Shown: positions 1 through 8,390, counted from the first letter of the stretch. The stretch is DNA of 32,812 bases from an uncultured Pedobacter sp. (GCF_913776295.1 NZ_CAJYOJ010000065.1:1-32812), one strand, 5' to 3'. Notes: a model not told the origin generated them from the sequence alone. Numbers and translations: made by a program.

Positions 1-431
1 ATAGTGTGTAAAAAAAGCCCTTCTATAAACTGGAAAAAGTTCGCCTTCCTTTATAAGGGCTGACATAAAGATACTGGTTAAATCCTTTCTTTGCAATGTT
101 TTTCCTTAACTTAACGACATTGAACGCCCGCCTGCAACGGGCAGGGGGCTAAGAACAAAGTTGCTGCAAAGAACGACGTAAAAACTCTCAATATCGGGCA
201 AAATACTTCTTGATTTCTTACACCGGCCCATATTCAATAAACCTTATTGAAGCGGCTATCCTTTTTGGTGCAGAAACCAAAATATGCCTGCTAAACCCTC
301 CACAAAAAGATAAGAGCGGAAAGAAGGACTGCACCAACCGAATAGCAACGAACCCTGATTTACAAAAAACATGGATCGCCAAAATTATCTAACGATGAAA
401 CCGCTGAAATAAACAGAAAATTTTATGTCAT
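1..431. other. Intergenic stretch without a supported gene
   Basis: No convincing gene is visible in the first 431 bases. A 60-codon open frame at 210-392 has no recognisable motif, no signal peptide and no neighbour it could be coupled to, so it is not called. The stretch holds one A/T-flanked hairpin (16-61, listed separately) and a short GC-rich inverted repeat around 126-145 (GCCCG/CGGGC and CCTGC/GCAGG, which cannot both form at once). The region lies downstream of gpsA, which runs on the minus strand towards it. Confidence 0.6.
11..61 (-). terminator. Terminator-like hairpin, minus strand
   Basis: AGCCCT (16-21) pairs with AGGGCT (56-61) and TATAAA (24-29) pairs with TTTATA (50-55), with a two-base bulge. 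Read on the minus strand the hairpin is followed by a run of about six T, as in an intrinsic terminator. It lies about 370 bases beyond the gpsA stop, so it may end that transcript or belong to a gene outside the window. The loop is long (20 bases), which weakens the call. Confidence 0.4.
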
Positions 432-1430
432 TTAACTCAATTTTTCGGCTAATAACTTCATTTCAATCTGTGGAGACCGTTTCTCGTAAATAATGTTATG
501 AACTGCTTTGCAAATAGGCATATCTACATTGTATCCTTGATTTTTGATGTGCATACATTTCGCCGCATAATAACCTTCGGCTACCATATTCATTTCCAGC
601 TGTGCCGATTTTACGGTGTAGCCCTTCCCTACCATGTTGCCAAAAGTACGGTTGCGGCTAAACTGCGAGTAAGCCGTGACCAGCAAATCGCCCAGATAGG
701 CTGATTCTTTAATGTCGCGGTCTATTGGATGAACCACATCTACAAAACGTTTCATTTCACTTATGGCATTGCTGATGAGCACGGCCTGAAAGTTATCGCC
801 ATAACCTAAGCCATGGCAAATGCCGCTGGCTACCGCATAAATATTTTTTAAAACCGCAGCGTATTCAGTACCGAAAATATCGTCAGAAACATTGGTTTTA
901 ATATAGCGTGTACTTAAAAGAGAGGCAAATACTGTGGCCTTTTCTACATCGGTACAGGCTATGGTGAGGTAAGATAGTTTTTCAAAAGCTACTTCTTCGG
1001 CATGGCAGGGGCCGCTTACCACCAGAATATCATGATAGGGAATGTTGTATTTTTCATGCAAAAATTCGCCGATAATCAGGTTATCTTCCGGCACAATGCC
1101 CTTAATGGCAGATACTATTTTTTTTCCTTTTAAATCTTCAGGTGTTATGGTTGCGAGGGTTTCCTTTAAAAATGCAGCCGGTACATTCAAAATCACAAAA
1201 TCAGCTGATTCTATAATCGAACGGATATCGGACGAGATATGGTCCTGATCGAGCTTTAGCTCAACAGAACTGAGGTAATGCGGATTATGCTTAAATTTTT
1301 TAATGTGCTCAATGGCTGTTTCATTACGCATCCACCAAAAAATCTCTTTCTCAGACAAATTATCTGCAAGCATTTTAACAATGGCAGTAGCCCAGCTCCC
1401 GCCCCCTATCATTGCTATTTTAGGCACCAT
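432..1430 (-). CDS. gpsA: NAD(P)H-dependent glycerol-3-phosphate dehydrogenase
   Basis: Cytosolic enzyme that reduces dihydroxyacetone phosphate to sn-glycerol 3-phosphate, the backbone for phospholipid synthesis. The 332-residue protein has the N-terminal Rossmann dinucleotide loop GGGSWA (residues 9-14), the SGP motif near 139-141 that follows the cofactor domain, the catalytic lysine in LKNIYA (Lys195), and the substrate-site GDLL (247-250) and SRNRTFG (258-264) segments. Length is normal for the family. It is the last gene of a minus-strand run after the TolC-like and HlyD-like genes, but 215 bases of repeat-filled DNA separate it from them, so it probably has its own promoter. The start at 1430 gives the usual short lead-in to the Rossmann fold. 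The assignment is secure; cofactor preference cannot be read from the sequence. Confidence 0.95.
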   Translation of the reverse strand: MVPKIAMIGGGSWATAIVKMLADNLSEKEIFWWMRNETAIEHIKKFKHNPHYLSSVELKLDQDHISSDIRSIIESADFVILNVPAAFLKETLATITPEDLKGKKIVSAIKGIVPEDNLIIGEFLHEKYNIPYHDILVVSGPCHAEEVAFEKLSYLTIACTDVEKATVFASLLSTRYIKTNVSDDIFGTEYAAVLKNIYAVASGICHGLGYGDNFQAVLISNAISEMKRFVDVVHPIDRDIKESAYLGDLLVTAYSQFSRNRTFGNMVGKGYTVKSAQLEMNMVAEGYYAAKCMHIKNQGYNVDMPICKAVHNIIYEKRSPQIEMKLLAEKLS

Positions 1431-1440
1431 GATTATAGAA

Positions 1441-1531
1441 AAGGTTTAAGGTAAAAGGTGTAAGGCAAAAGGTGTAAGACTTAAGGTTTAAAACGAATAC
1501 TTTAAACCCTAAACCTTACACCCTAACCTTA
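1441..1531. repeat. Phase-locked 7-bp repeat, inverted halves
   Basis: Thirteen 7-base units run in one register from 1441: AAGGTTT, AAGGTAA, AAGGTGT, AAGGCAA, AAGGTGT, AAGACTT, AAGGTTT, then two transition units, then AAACCCT, AAACCTT, ACACCCT, AACCTTA. The second half is roughly the reverse complement of the first, so the array can fold into a long imperfect hairpin. It lies just upstream of the gpsA start. The consensus of the first half is AAGGTNN. Confidence 0.8.
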
Positions 1532-1609
1532 GGAATACACCTTAAAGATGGCAAGTTACTATTTCTTACAGATATTTACGACAAAAGTGTGAAGCAGACA
1601 GGCAACCCC

Positions 1610-1644
1610 CTACACCTCAAACCTTTAACCTTACCCCTCAAAAG
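1610..1644. repeat. 7-bp repeat, NNNNACC type
   Basis: Units CTACACC, TCAAACC, TTTAACC, TTACCCC and TCAAAAG lie in one 7-base register immediately before the stop codon of the HlyD-like gene. The consensus is the complement-strand form of the AAGGTNN units at 1441-1531, so the two arrays flank the same 215-base intergenic region in opposite orientation. Confidence 0.65.
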
Positions 1645-1645
1645 G

Positions 1646-2986
1646 CTACTTTTTTCCGTCTTTGCTAAACAATTGGTCTTTAGCTGTTTTTTCTACCACC
1701 ATCCCGTCTTTCAATTTGTTTTGAATGGCCGAATACGGACCTGTTACAATTTCCTCACCAGCTTTAATACCCGATTTTACGATGATAAACTGATCGTTCT
1801 GGATACCGGTAGTAACCTCTGTTTTTTTAACTTTTTTACTTTTGGCATCATAGGTATATACAAATTGTTTTACCTTTTTATCAGTCAGTTTCGATTTCTG
1901 TTTATCGGTATTTTCCTCGTTGCCCTGGTTATTGTTGCTTCCACCAGATTTCGCATTATCGGTAAACACCGCCTGGATCGGGATGGCCAATCCGGTTAAC
2001 GATTCGCTTTCTATATCAACCGTTGCCGACATACCCGGACGGAAAATAGATTGTTGCTTACCTTCCATTTCTTCAGTAATCCGGATTTTTACCGAAAAGT
2101 TGGTTACTTGGTCAACAGATGTTGATGCAGTAGTTCCAACAGCTGTTGATGAACTCGCAATTTCGGTAACCACGCCTCTGAACTTTTTGTCAGAGAAGGC
2201 ATCCACTTCGATGGAAGCCTTATCGCCAATTTTAACTCGGGTAATGTCATTCTCGTTTACATCAACATTAACCTCCATTGAGGATAAGTTGGAAATACGC
2301 ATAATTTCAGTACCCGCCATCTGCGAAGTTCCCAAAATACGGTCGCCTAGCTCAATGGATAATTTGGAAACTACCCCATCAACCGGCGCATAGATAGTGG
2401 TTTTAGCCAAGTTTGCCCCCGCTTCCTTAACATTTGCACCGGTTTGCTCTAAAGTAAATTTGGCGCCTGTTACATTTTCTTTTGCACTGGCTAAATTAGC
2501 TTTGGCGGTTAAAAATGCCGCTTTTGCTGCATCGAATTCTGAAGCTGAAATTACTTTTTTATTAAAAAGTTCTACATTACGTTTGTATGTGGCTTCTGCA
2601 TTTACAAAATTAGCCTGGTTTTGGGCAAGTTGTTGTTGCGCTGCAGCCACGCTGGCTTTCTGCGCGTTGAAAGTGGCCACCGTTCTTTCATAACCCGATT
2701 GTAATACATCCGGACGTACTTTACAAAGCAATTGGCCTGCTTTAACAATGTCACCTTCTTTTACCTTTAATTCTACCACCTCACCCGATACTTCCGAGCT
2801 TAATTTAACCTCGGTTTCCGGCTGGATTTTTCCACTTGCCGTAACTGTTTCCACAACAGTTTTATCTGATGCTTTTTCTGTAGTTACTTTTTCGGTTTTA
2901 TTCCCACCAATCACTCCTGCCAGTTTTAACACCACCAGAAGGACTACGATAGCAACTACGGTAATAATAATATGCTTCAGTTTCAT
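1646..2986 (-). CDS. HlyD/MacA-family periplasmic efflux adaptor
   Basis: Membrane fusion protein that bridges an inner-membrane pump and a TolC-type channel. The 446-residue protein has an N-terminal membrane anchor (about residues 7-28, rich in I, V and L), a first half-lipoyl segment (about 65-90), a long alanine/glutamine/asparagine-rich alpha-helical hairpin (about 95-190), the second lipoyl half with the family signature IYAPVDGVVSKL (about 198-209), then beta-barrel and membrane-proximal domains. A hydrophilic Ser/Asn/Gln/Lys-rich insert (about 347-372) interrupts the C-terminal part. It follows the TolC-like gene on the same strand and is probably co-transcribed with it. The expected MacB-type or RND pump gene is not adjacent; the next gene is gpsA. 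Which pump it serves, and the substrate, cannot be told. Confidence 0.85.
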   Translation of the reverse strand: MKLKHIIITVVAIVVLLVVLKLAGVIGGNKTEKVTTEKASDKTVVETVTASGKIQPETEVKLSSEVSGEVVELKVKEGDIVKAGQLLCKVRPDVLQSGYERTVATFNAQKASVAAAQQQLAQNQANFVNAEATYKRNVELFNKKVISASEFDAAKAAFLTAKANLASAKENVTGAKFTLEQTGANVKEAGANLAKTTIYAPVDGVVSKLSIELGDRILGTSQMAGTEIMRISNLSSMEVNVDVNENDITRVKIGDKASIEVDAFSDKKFRGVVTEIASSSTAVGTTASTSVDQVTNFSVKIRITEEMEGKQQSIFRPGMSATVDIESESLTGLAIPIQAVFTDNAKSGGSNNNQGNEENTDKQKSKLTDKKVKQFVYTYDAKSKKVKKTEVTTGIQNDQFIIVKSGIKAGEEIVTGPYSAIQNKLKDGMVVEKTAKDQLFSKDGKK

Positions 2987-3060
2987 AATTTATATTGTAT
3001 TTCGTTTATTTCGATAATGTTGTAATGTTTAAAGGTTGAAAGCTTATCATGCTGGCTATC

Positions 3061-3116
3061 CTTTCAGCTTTGGTTTTTTAGCTTTAACCTTTGGTTTTTC
3101 CGCTTTTAGCTTTAGT
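3061..3116. repeat. 7-bp repeat, CTTTNNN type
   Basis: Eight units in one register: CTTTCAG, CTTTGGT, TTTTTAG, CTTTAAC, CTTTGGT, TTTTCCG, CTTTTAG, CTTTAGT. The array ends one base before the stop codon of the TolC-like gene (3118). An upstream stretch at about 3029-3044 (AAAGGTTGAAAGCTT) is the inverted form, so a hairpin is possible. It fills most of the gap between the TolC-like and HlyD-like genes. Confidence 0.75.
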
Positions 3117-3117
3117 C

Positions 3118-4464
3118 TTAAAAAACAATCTGTTTGCCCAGATAATAATCAATTACTTTGGCACGGAACAGTAAATCGTATTTGGCCAGGATAAAATCTA
3201 TTTCAGCTTTATTTCTATTGGTTTGTGCCGTACTATAATCTAAAGAATTTACTAAGCCAACGGCGTAACGCTGCTCGATCACATAAAAAGCATCCTTCTG
3301 TGCCTGAAAAGCATTTTGCGTAGAGGAATACCTGCTTTGCGCCGCGTTTAAATCGGCAACCGCCTGATTAATTACTTTGATGAGGTTATTTTTGGCAATC
3401 TGCTCATCGGTTTTACGTTGCTGGAATACTATTTTGGCCTTTCTGACAGTTGATCGGGTGGCAAAACCATTAAAGATAGGAATGGAAATACCCATATTAA
3501 TAGATTTACCAAAGTTATCTGACAATTGGTTGAAAAACGGACTGTTTCCGGGGAAAGCAAACTGGTATTGATAGAAAGATCCTAAACCTCCGCCAAAACT
3601 GACTTTAGGATAATAACTACCTTTGGCCACATCAATGCCTTTTTCTGCTGCCTTAGTATTTAAACTTGCCAATTTGATATCGGGAAAGCTGTTTAGGGCC
3701 TGTTTATAAATATCACCTGGCACATAAGTATTCTGGATATTGTTCATTTCGTCAACCAATGGCGGCTGTACTTTAAACGTCATCGGTGGCTGAATTTCCA
3801 TCAATTGCCCTAAAGTTAAAAAAGATATGGTCAATTGGTTCTGGGCATTGGTTAGATTAAGTTCAGCGGTTGCTGCCTGCGATTTGGCCTGCGAAATATC
3901 GGCCAAAGTTTTATTACCAACGTCTAAAAGCGCCTGCTCTCTTTTTAAAGTAGCATTGGCCACTTCTAATTGTTGCTGTGTAGCTCTAACCTGATCCTGG
4001 TTATTTAAAACCTGCAGGTAAGCCGTTACCACCTGCAATATCAGATCGTTTTTAACCTTTTCTACATTGGTTTGATCTACAGCCAACAATAACTTATTCT
4101 GCCTGATTTGATTGAGTAGCGCACCACCGCCAAATAACTGCATATTGGCAGAAACATTTGGACTTAAGCTATAATTCTGAGTGTTTAAAAACAAACCTGA
4201 TGTTACCTGGCTTCTTCCCCATTGCATAGATTGGTTAACAGATCCATTTACAGCTGGCAATAAAGCGTTTTTAGACTGGCGTACATTTTCTTCGCTGATG
4301 GCGGCATTGAATGCAGCTTGTTTGATGGTTAAGTTATTTTTCAACGTATTTTCGACCGCTTTTTCGATGCTGATGACTTCTTGAGCCCTCATTTGCTGAC
4401 TAAAACTTAATGCCACTAGCAAAGCAGATCCGGTAATTAACTTTTTATGGGTAAACCTCTTCAT
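3118..4464 (-). CDS. TolC-family outer-membrane efflux channel
   Basis: Outer-membrane factor that forms the exit duct of tripartite exporters. The protein begins with a clear Sec signal peptide (MKRFTHKKLITGSALLVALS, cleavage near AQE). An in-frame ATG nine codons upstream (4491) would put charged residues before the signal, so 4464 is preferred, giving 448 residues. The mature part shows the internally duplicated OEP pattern: two long coiled-coil segments rich in Q, N, A and K (about 100-215 and 310-430) separated by beta-strand stretches. It heads a minus-strand pair with the HlyD-like adaptor gene, 131 bases apart. No pump gene is next to them, so the channel may be shared by several pumps. 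The family call is firm; the substrate is unknown. Confidence 0.88.
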   Translation of the reverse strand: MKRFTHKKLITGSALLVALSFSQQMRAQEVISIEKAVENTLKNNLTIKQAAFNAAISEENVRQSKNALLPAVNGSVNQSMQWGRSQVTSGLFLNTQNYSLSPNVSANMQLFGGGALLNQIRQNKLLLAVDQTNVEKVKNDLILQVVTAYLQVLNNQDQVRATQQQLEVANATLKREQALLDVGNKTLADISQAKSQAATAELNLTNAQNQLTISFLTLGQLMEIQPPMTFKVQPPLVDEMNNIQNTYVPGDIYKQALNSFPDIKLASLNTKAAEKGIDVAKGSYYPKVSFGGGLGSFYQYQFAFPGNSPFFNQLSDNFGKSINMGISIPIFNGFATRSTVRKAKIVFQQRKTDEQIAKNNLIKVINQAVADLNAAQSRYSSTQNAFQAQKDAFYVIEQRYAVGLVNSLDYSTAQTNRNKAEIDFILAKYDLLFRAKVIDYYLGKQIVF

Positions 4465-4523
4465 AATTTGTTTCGATTCTAATATAAACAACTTTAATCA
4501 TTTCAATCTGTTCAGGCATTTAC

Positions 4524-4531
4524 TAACTTTG
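4524..4531 (+). promoter_or_regulatory. Promoter -7 box of the deacetylase gene
   Basis: TAACTTTG matches the Bacteroidota TAnnTTTG -7 consensus exactly and ends only seven bases before the ATG at 4539. A transcript from it would start at or next to the start codon, so the mRNA may be leaderless. No good TTG -33 element is seen at the usual spacing (TTTC at 4501-4504 is the closest). Confidence 0.45.
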
Positions 4532-4538
4532 GAGTTAC

Positions 4539-5195
4539 ATGTACCTGATCAAATCACCGCTTCTGCTAAAATGGTATTATCCATCGCTGTTATGGAATAA
4601 ATCCCGCACCGAAAAAGTCATTTATCTGACCTTTGACGATGGACCTATACCCAATGTTACAGATTTTGTATTAAAAACTTTGAAAGTCTTTAATGCTAAA
4701 GCTACATTTTTTTGCATCGGCGATAATATTGTTAAACATCCCGAAGTTTTTGAACATATAAAAACGGACGGGCATGCCATTGGTAACCATACTTTTAATC
4801 ATTTAAAGGGATGGAAAACCGATGATGAAACCTATCTCAAAAATACGCTAAAATGCCAGGAACTTACGCAGTCTCACCTCTTTCGCCCACCTTACGGGAG
4901 GATAAAGAAGTCCCAAATCCGAAGTCTAAAGTCTCAAGTCGGGAGTCCAGCGTATGAATCCCAACTAAAAACGGAAAACTTCCAACTGCAAATTGTGATG
5001 TGGGACGTACTCAGCGGCGATTTTGACATTAATCTTTCGCCCGAGAAATGCTATCAAAATGTAATCAAACATACCGAAAATGGTTCTATCATTGTTTTTC
5101 ATGATAGTTTAAAAGCATTTGATCGTTTGGAATATGCATTACCCAGGGTGTTAGCTCATTTCTCCGAAAAGGGTTTCACTTTCGCTTCGCTTTAG
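4539..5195 (+). CDS. Polysaccharide deacetylase (CE4, NodB-like)
   Basis: Metal-dependent carbohydrate deacetylase of family CE4, which removes N- or O-acetyl groups from cell-wall or other polysaccharides. The 218-residue protein carries motif 1 TFDDGP (31-36, catalytic base and metal Asp), motif 2 HTFNH (84-88, metal histidines), motif 3 RPPYG (116-120), a WDVLSGDFD stretch (155-163) and motif 5 IIVFHDS (184-190, catalytic His). No signal peptide is obvious. Between motifs 3 and 4 the coding DNA at 4908-4991 is an uninterrupted heptanucleotide repeat of 84 bases, or 28 codons. About 20 of those residues look additional to the usual family length here. All key motifs survive, so the enzyme may still be active. 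It is divergent from the TolC-like gene. Confidence 0.9.
   Translation: MYLIKSPLLLKWYYPSLLWNKSRTEKVIYLTFDDGPIPNVTDFVLKTLKVFNAKATFFCIGDNIVKHPEVFEHIKTDGHAIGNHTFNHLKGWKTDDETYLKNTLKCQELTQSHLFRPPYGRIKKSQIRSLKSQVGSPAYESQLKTENFQLQIVMWDVLSGDFDINLSPEKCYQNVIKHTENGSIIVFHDSLKAFDRLEYALPRVLAHFSEKGFTFASL
4908..4991 (+). repeat. Heptanucleotide array inside the deacetylase gene
   Basis: Twelve 7-base units in strict register: AAGTCCC, AAATCCG, AAGTCTA, AAGTCTC, AAGTCGG, GAGTCCA, GCGTATG, AATCCCA, ACTAAAA, ACGGAAA, ACTTCCA, ACTGCAA. The total of 84 bases is a multiple of both 7 and 3, so the frame is kept. Three units make seven codons, which shows in the protein as KSQIRSL followed by KSQVGSP. Confidence 0.85.
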
Positions 5196-5567
5196 CGATT
5201 GCTGTGCCAGAACACCTAATGCTTATCCTTTGAAGCCAGAACAGGTTTTAGTCATACCCATGGATGTTCAACTGTTCAAAAACGGACAAAACTGTACGGA
5301 ATTGAACGGTCGATTGACGGTACTAACTGCAGTTTTAATAGCGATGTTCCGCAGAACGATTAGACAAAATCTGATTGTTTAGAATAATTCCAAATTACGC
5401 AATCACCCGCTCGAATTCCATAAAAAGCTTGCTTTTTGTTATTTTTGTTTTTATCCAAAAAATTCACTTTTTTGGCTGATAACCACAAATTAATCACAAT
5501 TAATAGTATTCTTTTAAGAAGTTGTATTTACTGCATCAAACTTCGCCAAAAAGAATAAATAGCTAAG
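5196..5567. other. Intergenic stretch before acnB
   Basis: The 372 bases between the deacetylase and acnB contain no supported gene. The first part (to about 5400) has mixed composition and no recognisable coding frame. The last 170 bases are A/T-rich and hold a likely promoter box (5440-5447). Confidence 0.6.
5440..5447 (+). promoter_or_regulatory. Candidate -7 box for acnB
   Basis: TATTTTTG matches TAnnTTTG. A weak TTC rather than TTG lies 21 bases upstream (5416-5418). The leader to the acnB ATG would be about 115 bases. The surrounding T-rich sequence makes a chance match possible. Confidence 0.35.
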
Positions 5568-8333
5568 ATGAGTATTTATAACGATTATATTAAGGAAATT
5601 GAAGAGCGAAAAATTCAAGGTCTTCATCCTAAACCTATTGACAGCGCCGAGTTATTAAGCGAAATCATCGACCAGATCAAAAATGTCAACAATTTTAACA
5701 GGGCAGACGCTGTTCACTTTTTCATATACAATACCCTACCGGGTACCACAGCTGCGGCGGGCGTTAAAGCCCGGTTTTTAAAAGAAATTATTGCAGGCGA
5801 AACTGTTGTTGCAGAAATTACACCTGATTTTGCTTTCGAACTGCTATCACACATGAAGGGCGGACCTTCCATTAAAGTTTTATTGGATATTGCTTTGGCA
5901 GATAATGGAGATAAAGCCAAAAAAGCTGCCGATGTGCTTAAAACACAGGTATTCTTGTATGATGCCGATACCGATCGTTTAAAAGAGGCTTACCAAAATG
6001 GTAATGCCATTGCCAAAGAAATATTAGAGAGTTACGCCAAAGCTGAATTCTTTACCGGATTGCCTCCTGTTGCGGAAGAAATTAAAGTAGTAACCTTTAT
6101 TGCAGGTATCGGCGATATTTCTACCGATTTATTATCACCTGGCAACCAGGCACATTCACGTTCCGATCGTGAATTACATGGCAAATGCATGATTACTCCT
6201 GAAGCGCAACAGGCCATTAAAGACCTTCAGGCACAACATCCTGATAAAAGTGTGATGCTGGTGGCCGAAAAAGGTACCATGGGTGTAGGTTCTTCCCGCA
6301 TGTCGGGCGTGAACAATGTGGCCCTTTGGACAGGTAAACGATCCAGTCCGTATGTTCCATTTGTAAACATCGCACCAATTGTAGGCGGTACCAATGGTAT
6401 TTCACCTATTTTCTTAACCACAGTTGATGTAACAGGTGGTATTGGTATCGACCTTAAAAACTGGGTAAAGAAAACCGATGAGTATGGAAATGTGGTACGG
6501 AATGAAAACGACGAACCGGTTCTGGAAGAAGTATATTCAGTAGCCACAGGTACGGTACTTACGATCAATACCAGAACCAAAAAATTATATAACGGCGATC
6601 AGGAGCTGATTGATATTTCAAAAGCTTTAACACCTCAAAAAATGGAATTTATCAAAGCAGGTGGCTCTTACGCCATCGTTTTCGGTAAAAAGATCCAGAC
6701 TTTTGCCGCTAAAACTTTAGGCATCGAAGCTCCGGTTGTGTTTGCTCCGGCTAAAGAGGTATTTGTAGAAGGTAGGGGTTTAACCGCCGTAGAAAAAATA
6801 TTCAACAAAAATGCCGTAGGTTTAGCCCCCGGAAAGGTTTTACATGCGGGCTCTGATGTGCGTGTAGAAGTAAACATTGTAGGCTCGCAGGATACGACCG
6901 GTTTAATGACCGCTCAGGAATTAGAGGCTATGGCGGCTACGGTGATTTCGCCGATTGTGGATGGGGCGTACCAGTCAGGCTGTCACACAGCGTCTGTATG
7001 GGATAAAAAAGCACAGGCAAACATCCCTAAACTGATGAAATTCATGAATGATTTCGGCGTGATTACAGCCCGTGACCCGAAAGGCACTTATCATTCCATG
7101 ACGGATGTGATCCACAAAGTACTGAATGATATCACCATTGATGAGTGGGCGATCATCATTGGTGGAGATTCGCATACCCGCATGTCAAAAGGAGTGGCAT
7201 TCGGTGCCGATTCTGGTACAGTGGCGTTGGCACTAGCTACTGGCGAAGCTTCTATGCCGATTCCGGAATCCGTAAAAGTAACTTTCAAAGGTACCATGAA
7301 AGAACACATGGATTTCCGTGATGTGGTTCATGCTACACAATTGCAGATGTTACAACAGTTTGATGGCGAAAACGTATTCCAGGGCCGTATTATTGAGGTA
7401 CACATTGGTACTTTGCTGGCAGACCAGGCTTTTACCTTTACCGACTGGACTGCCGAGATGAAGGCAAAAGCATCGATTTGTATTTCGCAGGATGATACAT
7501 TAATCCAATCGCTGGAAATTGCCAAGAACCGTATCCAGATCATGATTGATAAAGGGATGGACAACCATAACCAGGTGCTTCAGGGCTTGATCAACAAAGC
7601 AAACAAACGTATTGAGGAAATTAAAACCGGTATCAAACCTGCTTTAATGCCGGATACAAATGCCAAATATTATGCAGAGGTAGTAATCGACCTGGATTTG
7701 ATCAACGAGCCCATGATTGCCGACCCGGATGTAAATAATGCTGATGTTTCTAAACGGTACACACATGATACCATTAGGGATTTAACTTATTACGGTGGCG
7801 ATAAAAAAGTAGATCTGGGCTTCGTAGGTTCATGCATGGTACATAAAGACGATTTAAAAATCGTTTCTCAATTATTGAAAAACGTAGAGAACCAAACCGG
7901 TAAAGTAGAATTTAAAGCTCCATTGGTGGTGGCCGCTCCTACTTACAATATTATTGATGAACTGAAAGCAGAAGGCGATTGGGAATATCTACAGAAATAC
8001 TCAGGATTTGAGTTTAGTGATGCATTACCTAAAAGCGTAGCGCGTACTGAATATGAAAATATCATGTATTTAGAGCGCCCCGGCTGTAACTTATGCATGG
8101 GCAACCAGGAGAAAGCAGCTAAAGGTGATACGGTGATGGCCACTTCTACGCGTTTATTCCAGGGCCGCGTGGTTGAAGACAAAGATGGTAAGAAAGGAGA
8201 ATCTTTACTGGCCTCCACACCAGTTGTGGTGCTTTCAGCCATCTTAGGCCGTATTCCGAGTATAGAAGAGTACAAAGTTGCAGTTGATGGCATCAACTTA
8301 ACCAAGTTTACCCCTGTTTCCACAAAACAATAA
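5568..8333 (+). CDS. acnB: Aconitate hydratase B (AcnB)
   Basis: TCA-cycle enzyme that converts citrate to isocitrate through cis-aconitate; AcnB proteins often also act as 2-methylisocitrate dehydratase. The 921-residue protein has the AcnB domain order: N-terminal HEAT-like domain (about 1-160), swivel domain 4 next to it (about 170-390), then the three [4Fe-4S] domains. Cluster ligands are visible as Cys756 in GSCMVH and Cys840/Cys843 in RPGCNLCMGNQ. GDSHTRMSKGVAFGADSG near 533-550 is the usual substrate-site segment. It is about 55 residues longer than the E. coli enzyme, with extra sequence between the first and second cluster cysteines. A terminator-like hairpin separates it from a second, unrelated-type aconitase gene directly downstream. 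Confidence 0.95.
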   Translation: MSIYNDYIKEIEERKIQGLHPKPIDSAELLSEIIDQIKNVNNFNRADAVHFFIYNTLPGTTAAAGVKARFLKEIIAGETVVAEITPDFAFELLSHMKGGPSIKVLLDIALADNGDKAKKAADVLKTQVFLYDADTDRLKEAYQNGNAIAKEILESYAKAEFFTGLPPVAEEIKVVTFIAGIGDISTDLLSPGNQAHSRSDRELHGKCMITPEAQQAIKDLQAQHPDKSVMLVAEKGTMGVGSSRMSGVNNVALWTGKRSSPYVPFVNIAPIVGGTNGISPIFLTTVDVTGGIGIDLKNWVKKTDEYGNVVRNENDEPVLEEVYSVATGTVLTINTRTKKLYNGDQELIDISKALTPQKMEFIKAGGSYAIVFGKKIQTFAAKTLGIEAPVVFAPAKEVFVEGRGLTAVEKIFNKNAVGLAPGKVLHAGSDVRVEVNIVGSQDTTGLMTAQELEAMAATVISPIVDGAYQSGCHTASVWDKKAQANIPKLMKFMNDFGVITARDPKGTYHSMTDVIHKVLNDITIDEWAIIIGGDSHTRMSKGVAFGADSGTVALALATGEASMPIPESVKVTFKGTMKEHMDFRDVVHATQLQMLQQFDGENVFQGRIIEVHIGTLLADQAFTFTDWTAEMKAKASICISQDDTLIQSLEIAKNRIQIMIDKGMDNHNQVLQGLINKANKRIEEIKTGIKPALMPDTNAKYYAEVVIDLDLINEPMIADPDVNNADVSKRYTHDTIRDLTYYGGDKKVDLGFVGSCMVHKDDLKIVSQLLKNVENQTGKVEFKAPLVVAAPTYNIIDELKAEGDWEYLQKYSGFEFSDALPKSVARTEYENIMYLERPGCNLCMGNQEKAAKGDTVMATSTRLFQGRVVEDKDGKKGESLLASTPVVVLSAILGRIPSIEEYKVAVDGINLTKFTPVSTKQ

Positions 8334-8363
8334 TAAGAAACAAAAAAGCATATTATTTGTTAG

Positions 8364-8390
8364 GGCTATCAGAAATCTGGTAGCCTTTTT
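8364..8390 (+). terminator. Intrinsic terminator after acnB
   Basis: GGCTATCAG (8364-8372) pairs with CTGGTAGCC (8377-8385) around the loop AAAT and is followed by five T. It sits 30 bases after the acnB stop. The second aconitase gene therefore probably has its own promoter in the remaining 125 bases, where TACTTTAG at 8470-8477 is a one-mismatch -7 box. Confidence 0.75.

Noticed and set aside
210..392. 60-codon open frame as a gene
   Set aside because: It has no recognisable domain, signal or membrane helix and no plausible promoter. An AT-rich region readily gives a frame of this length.
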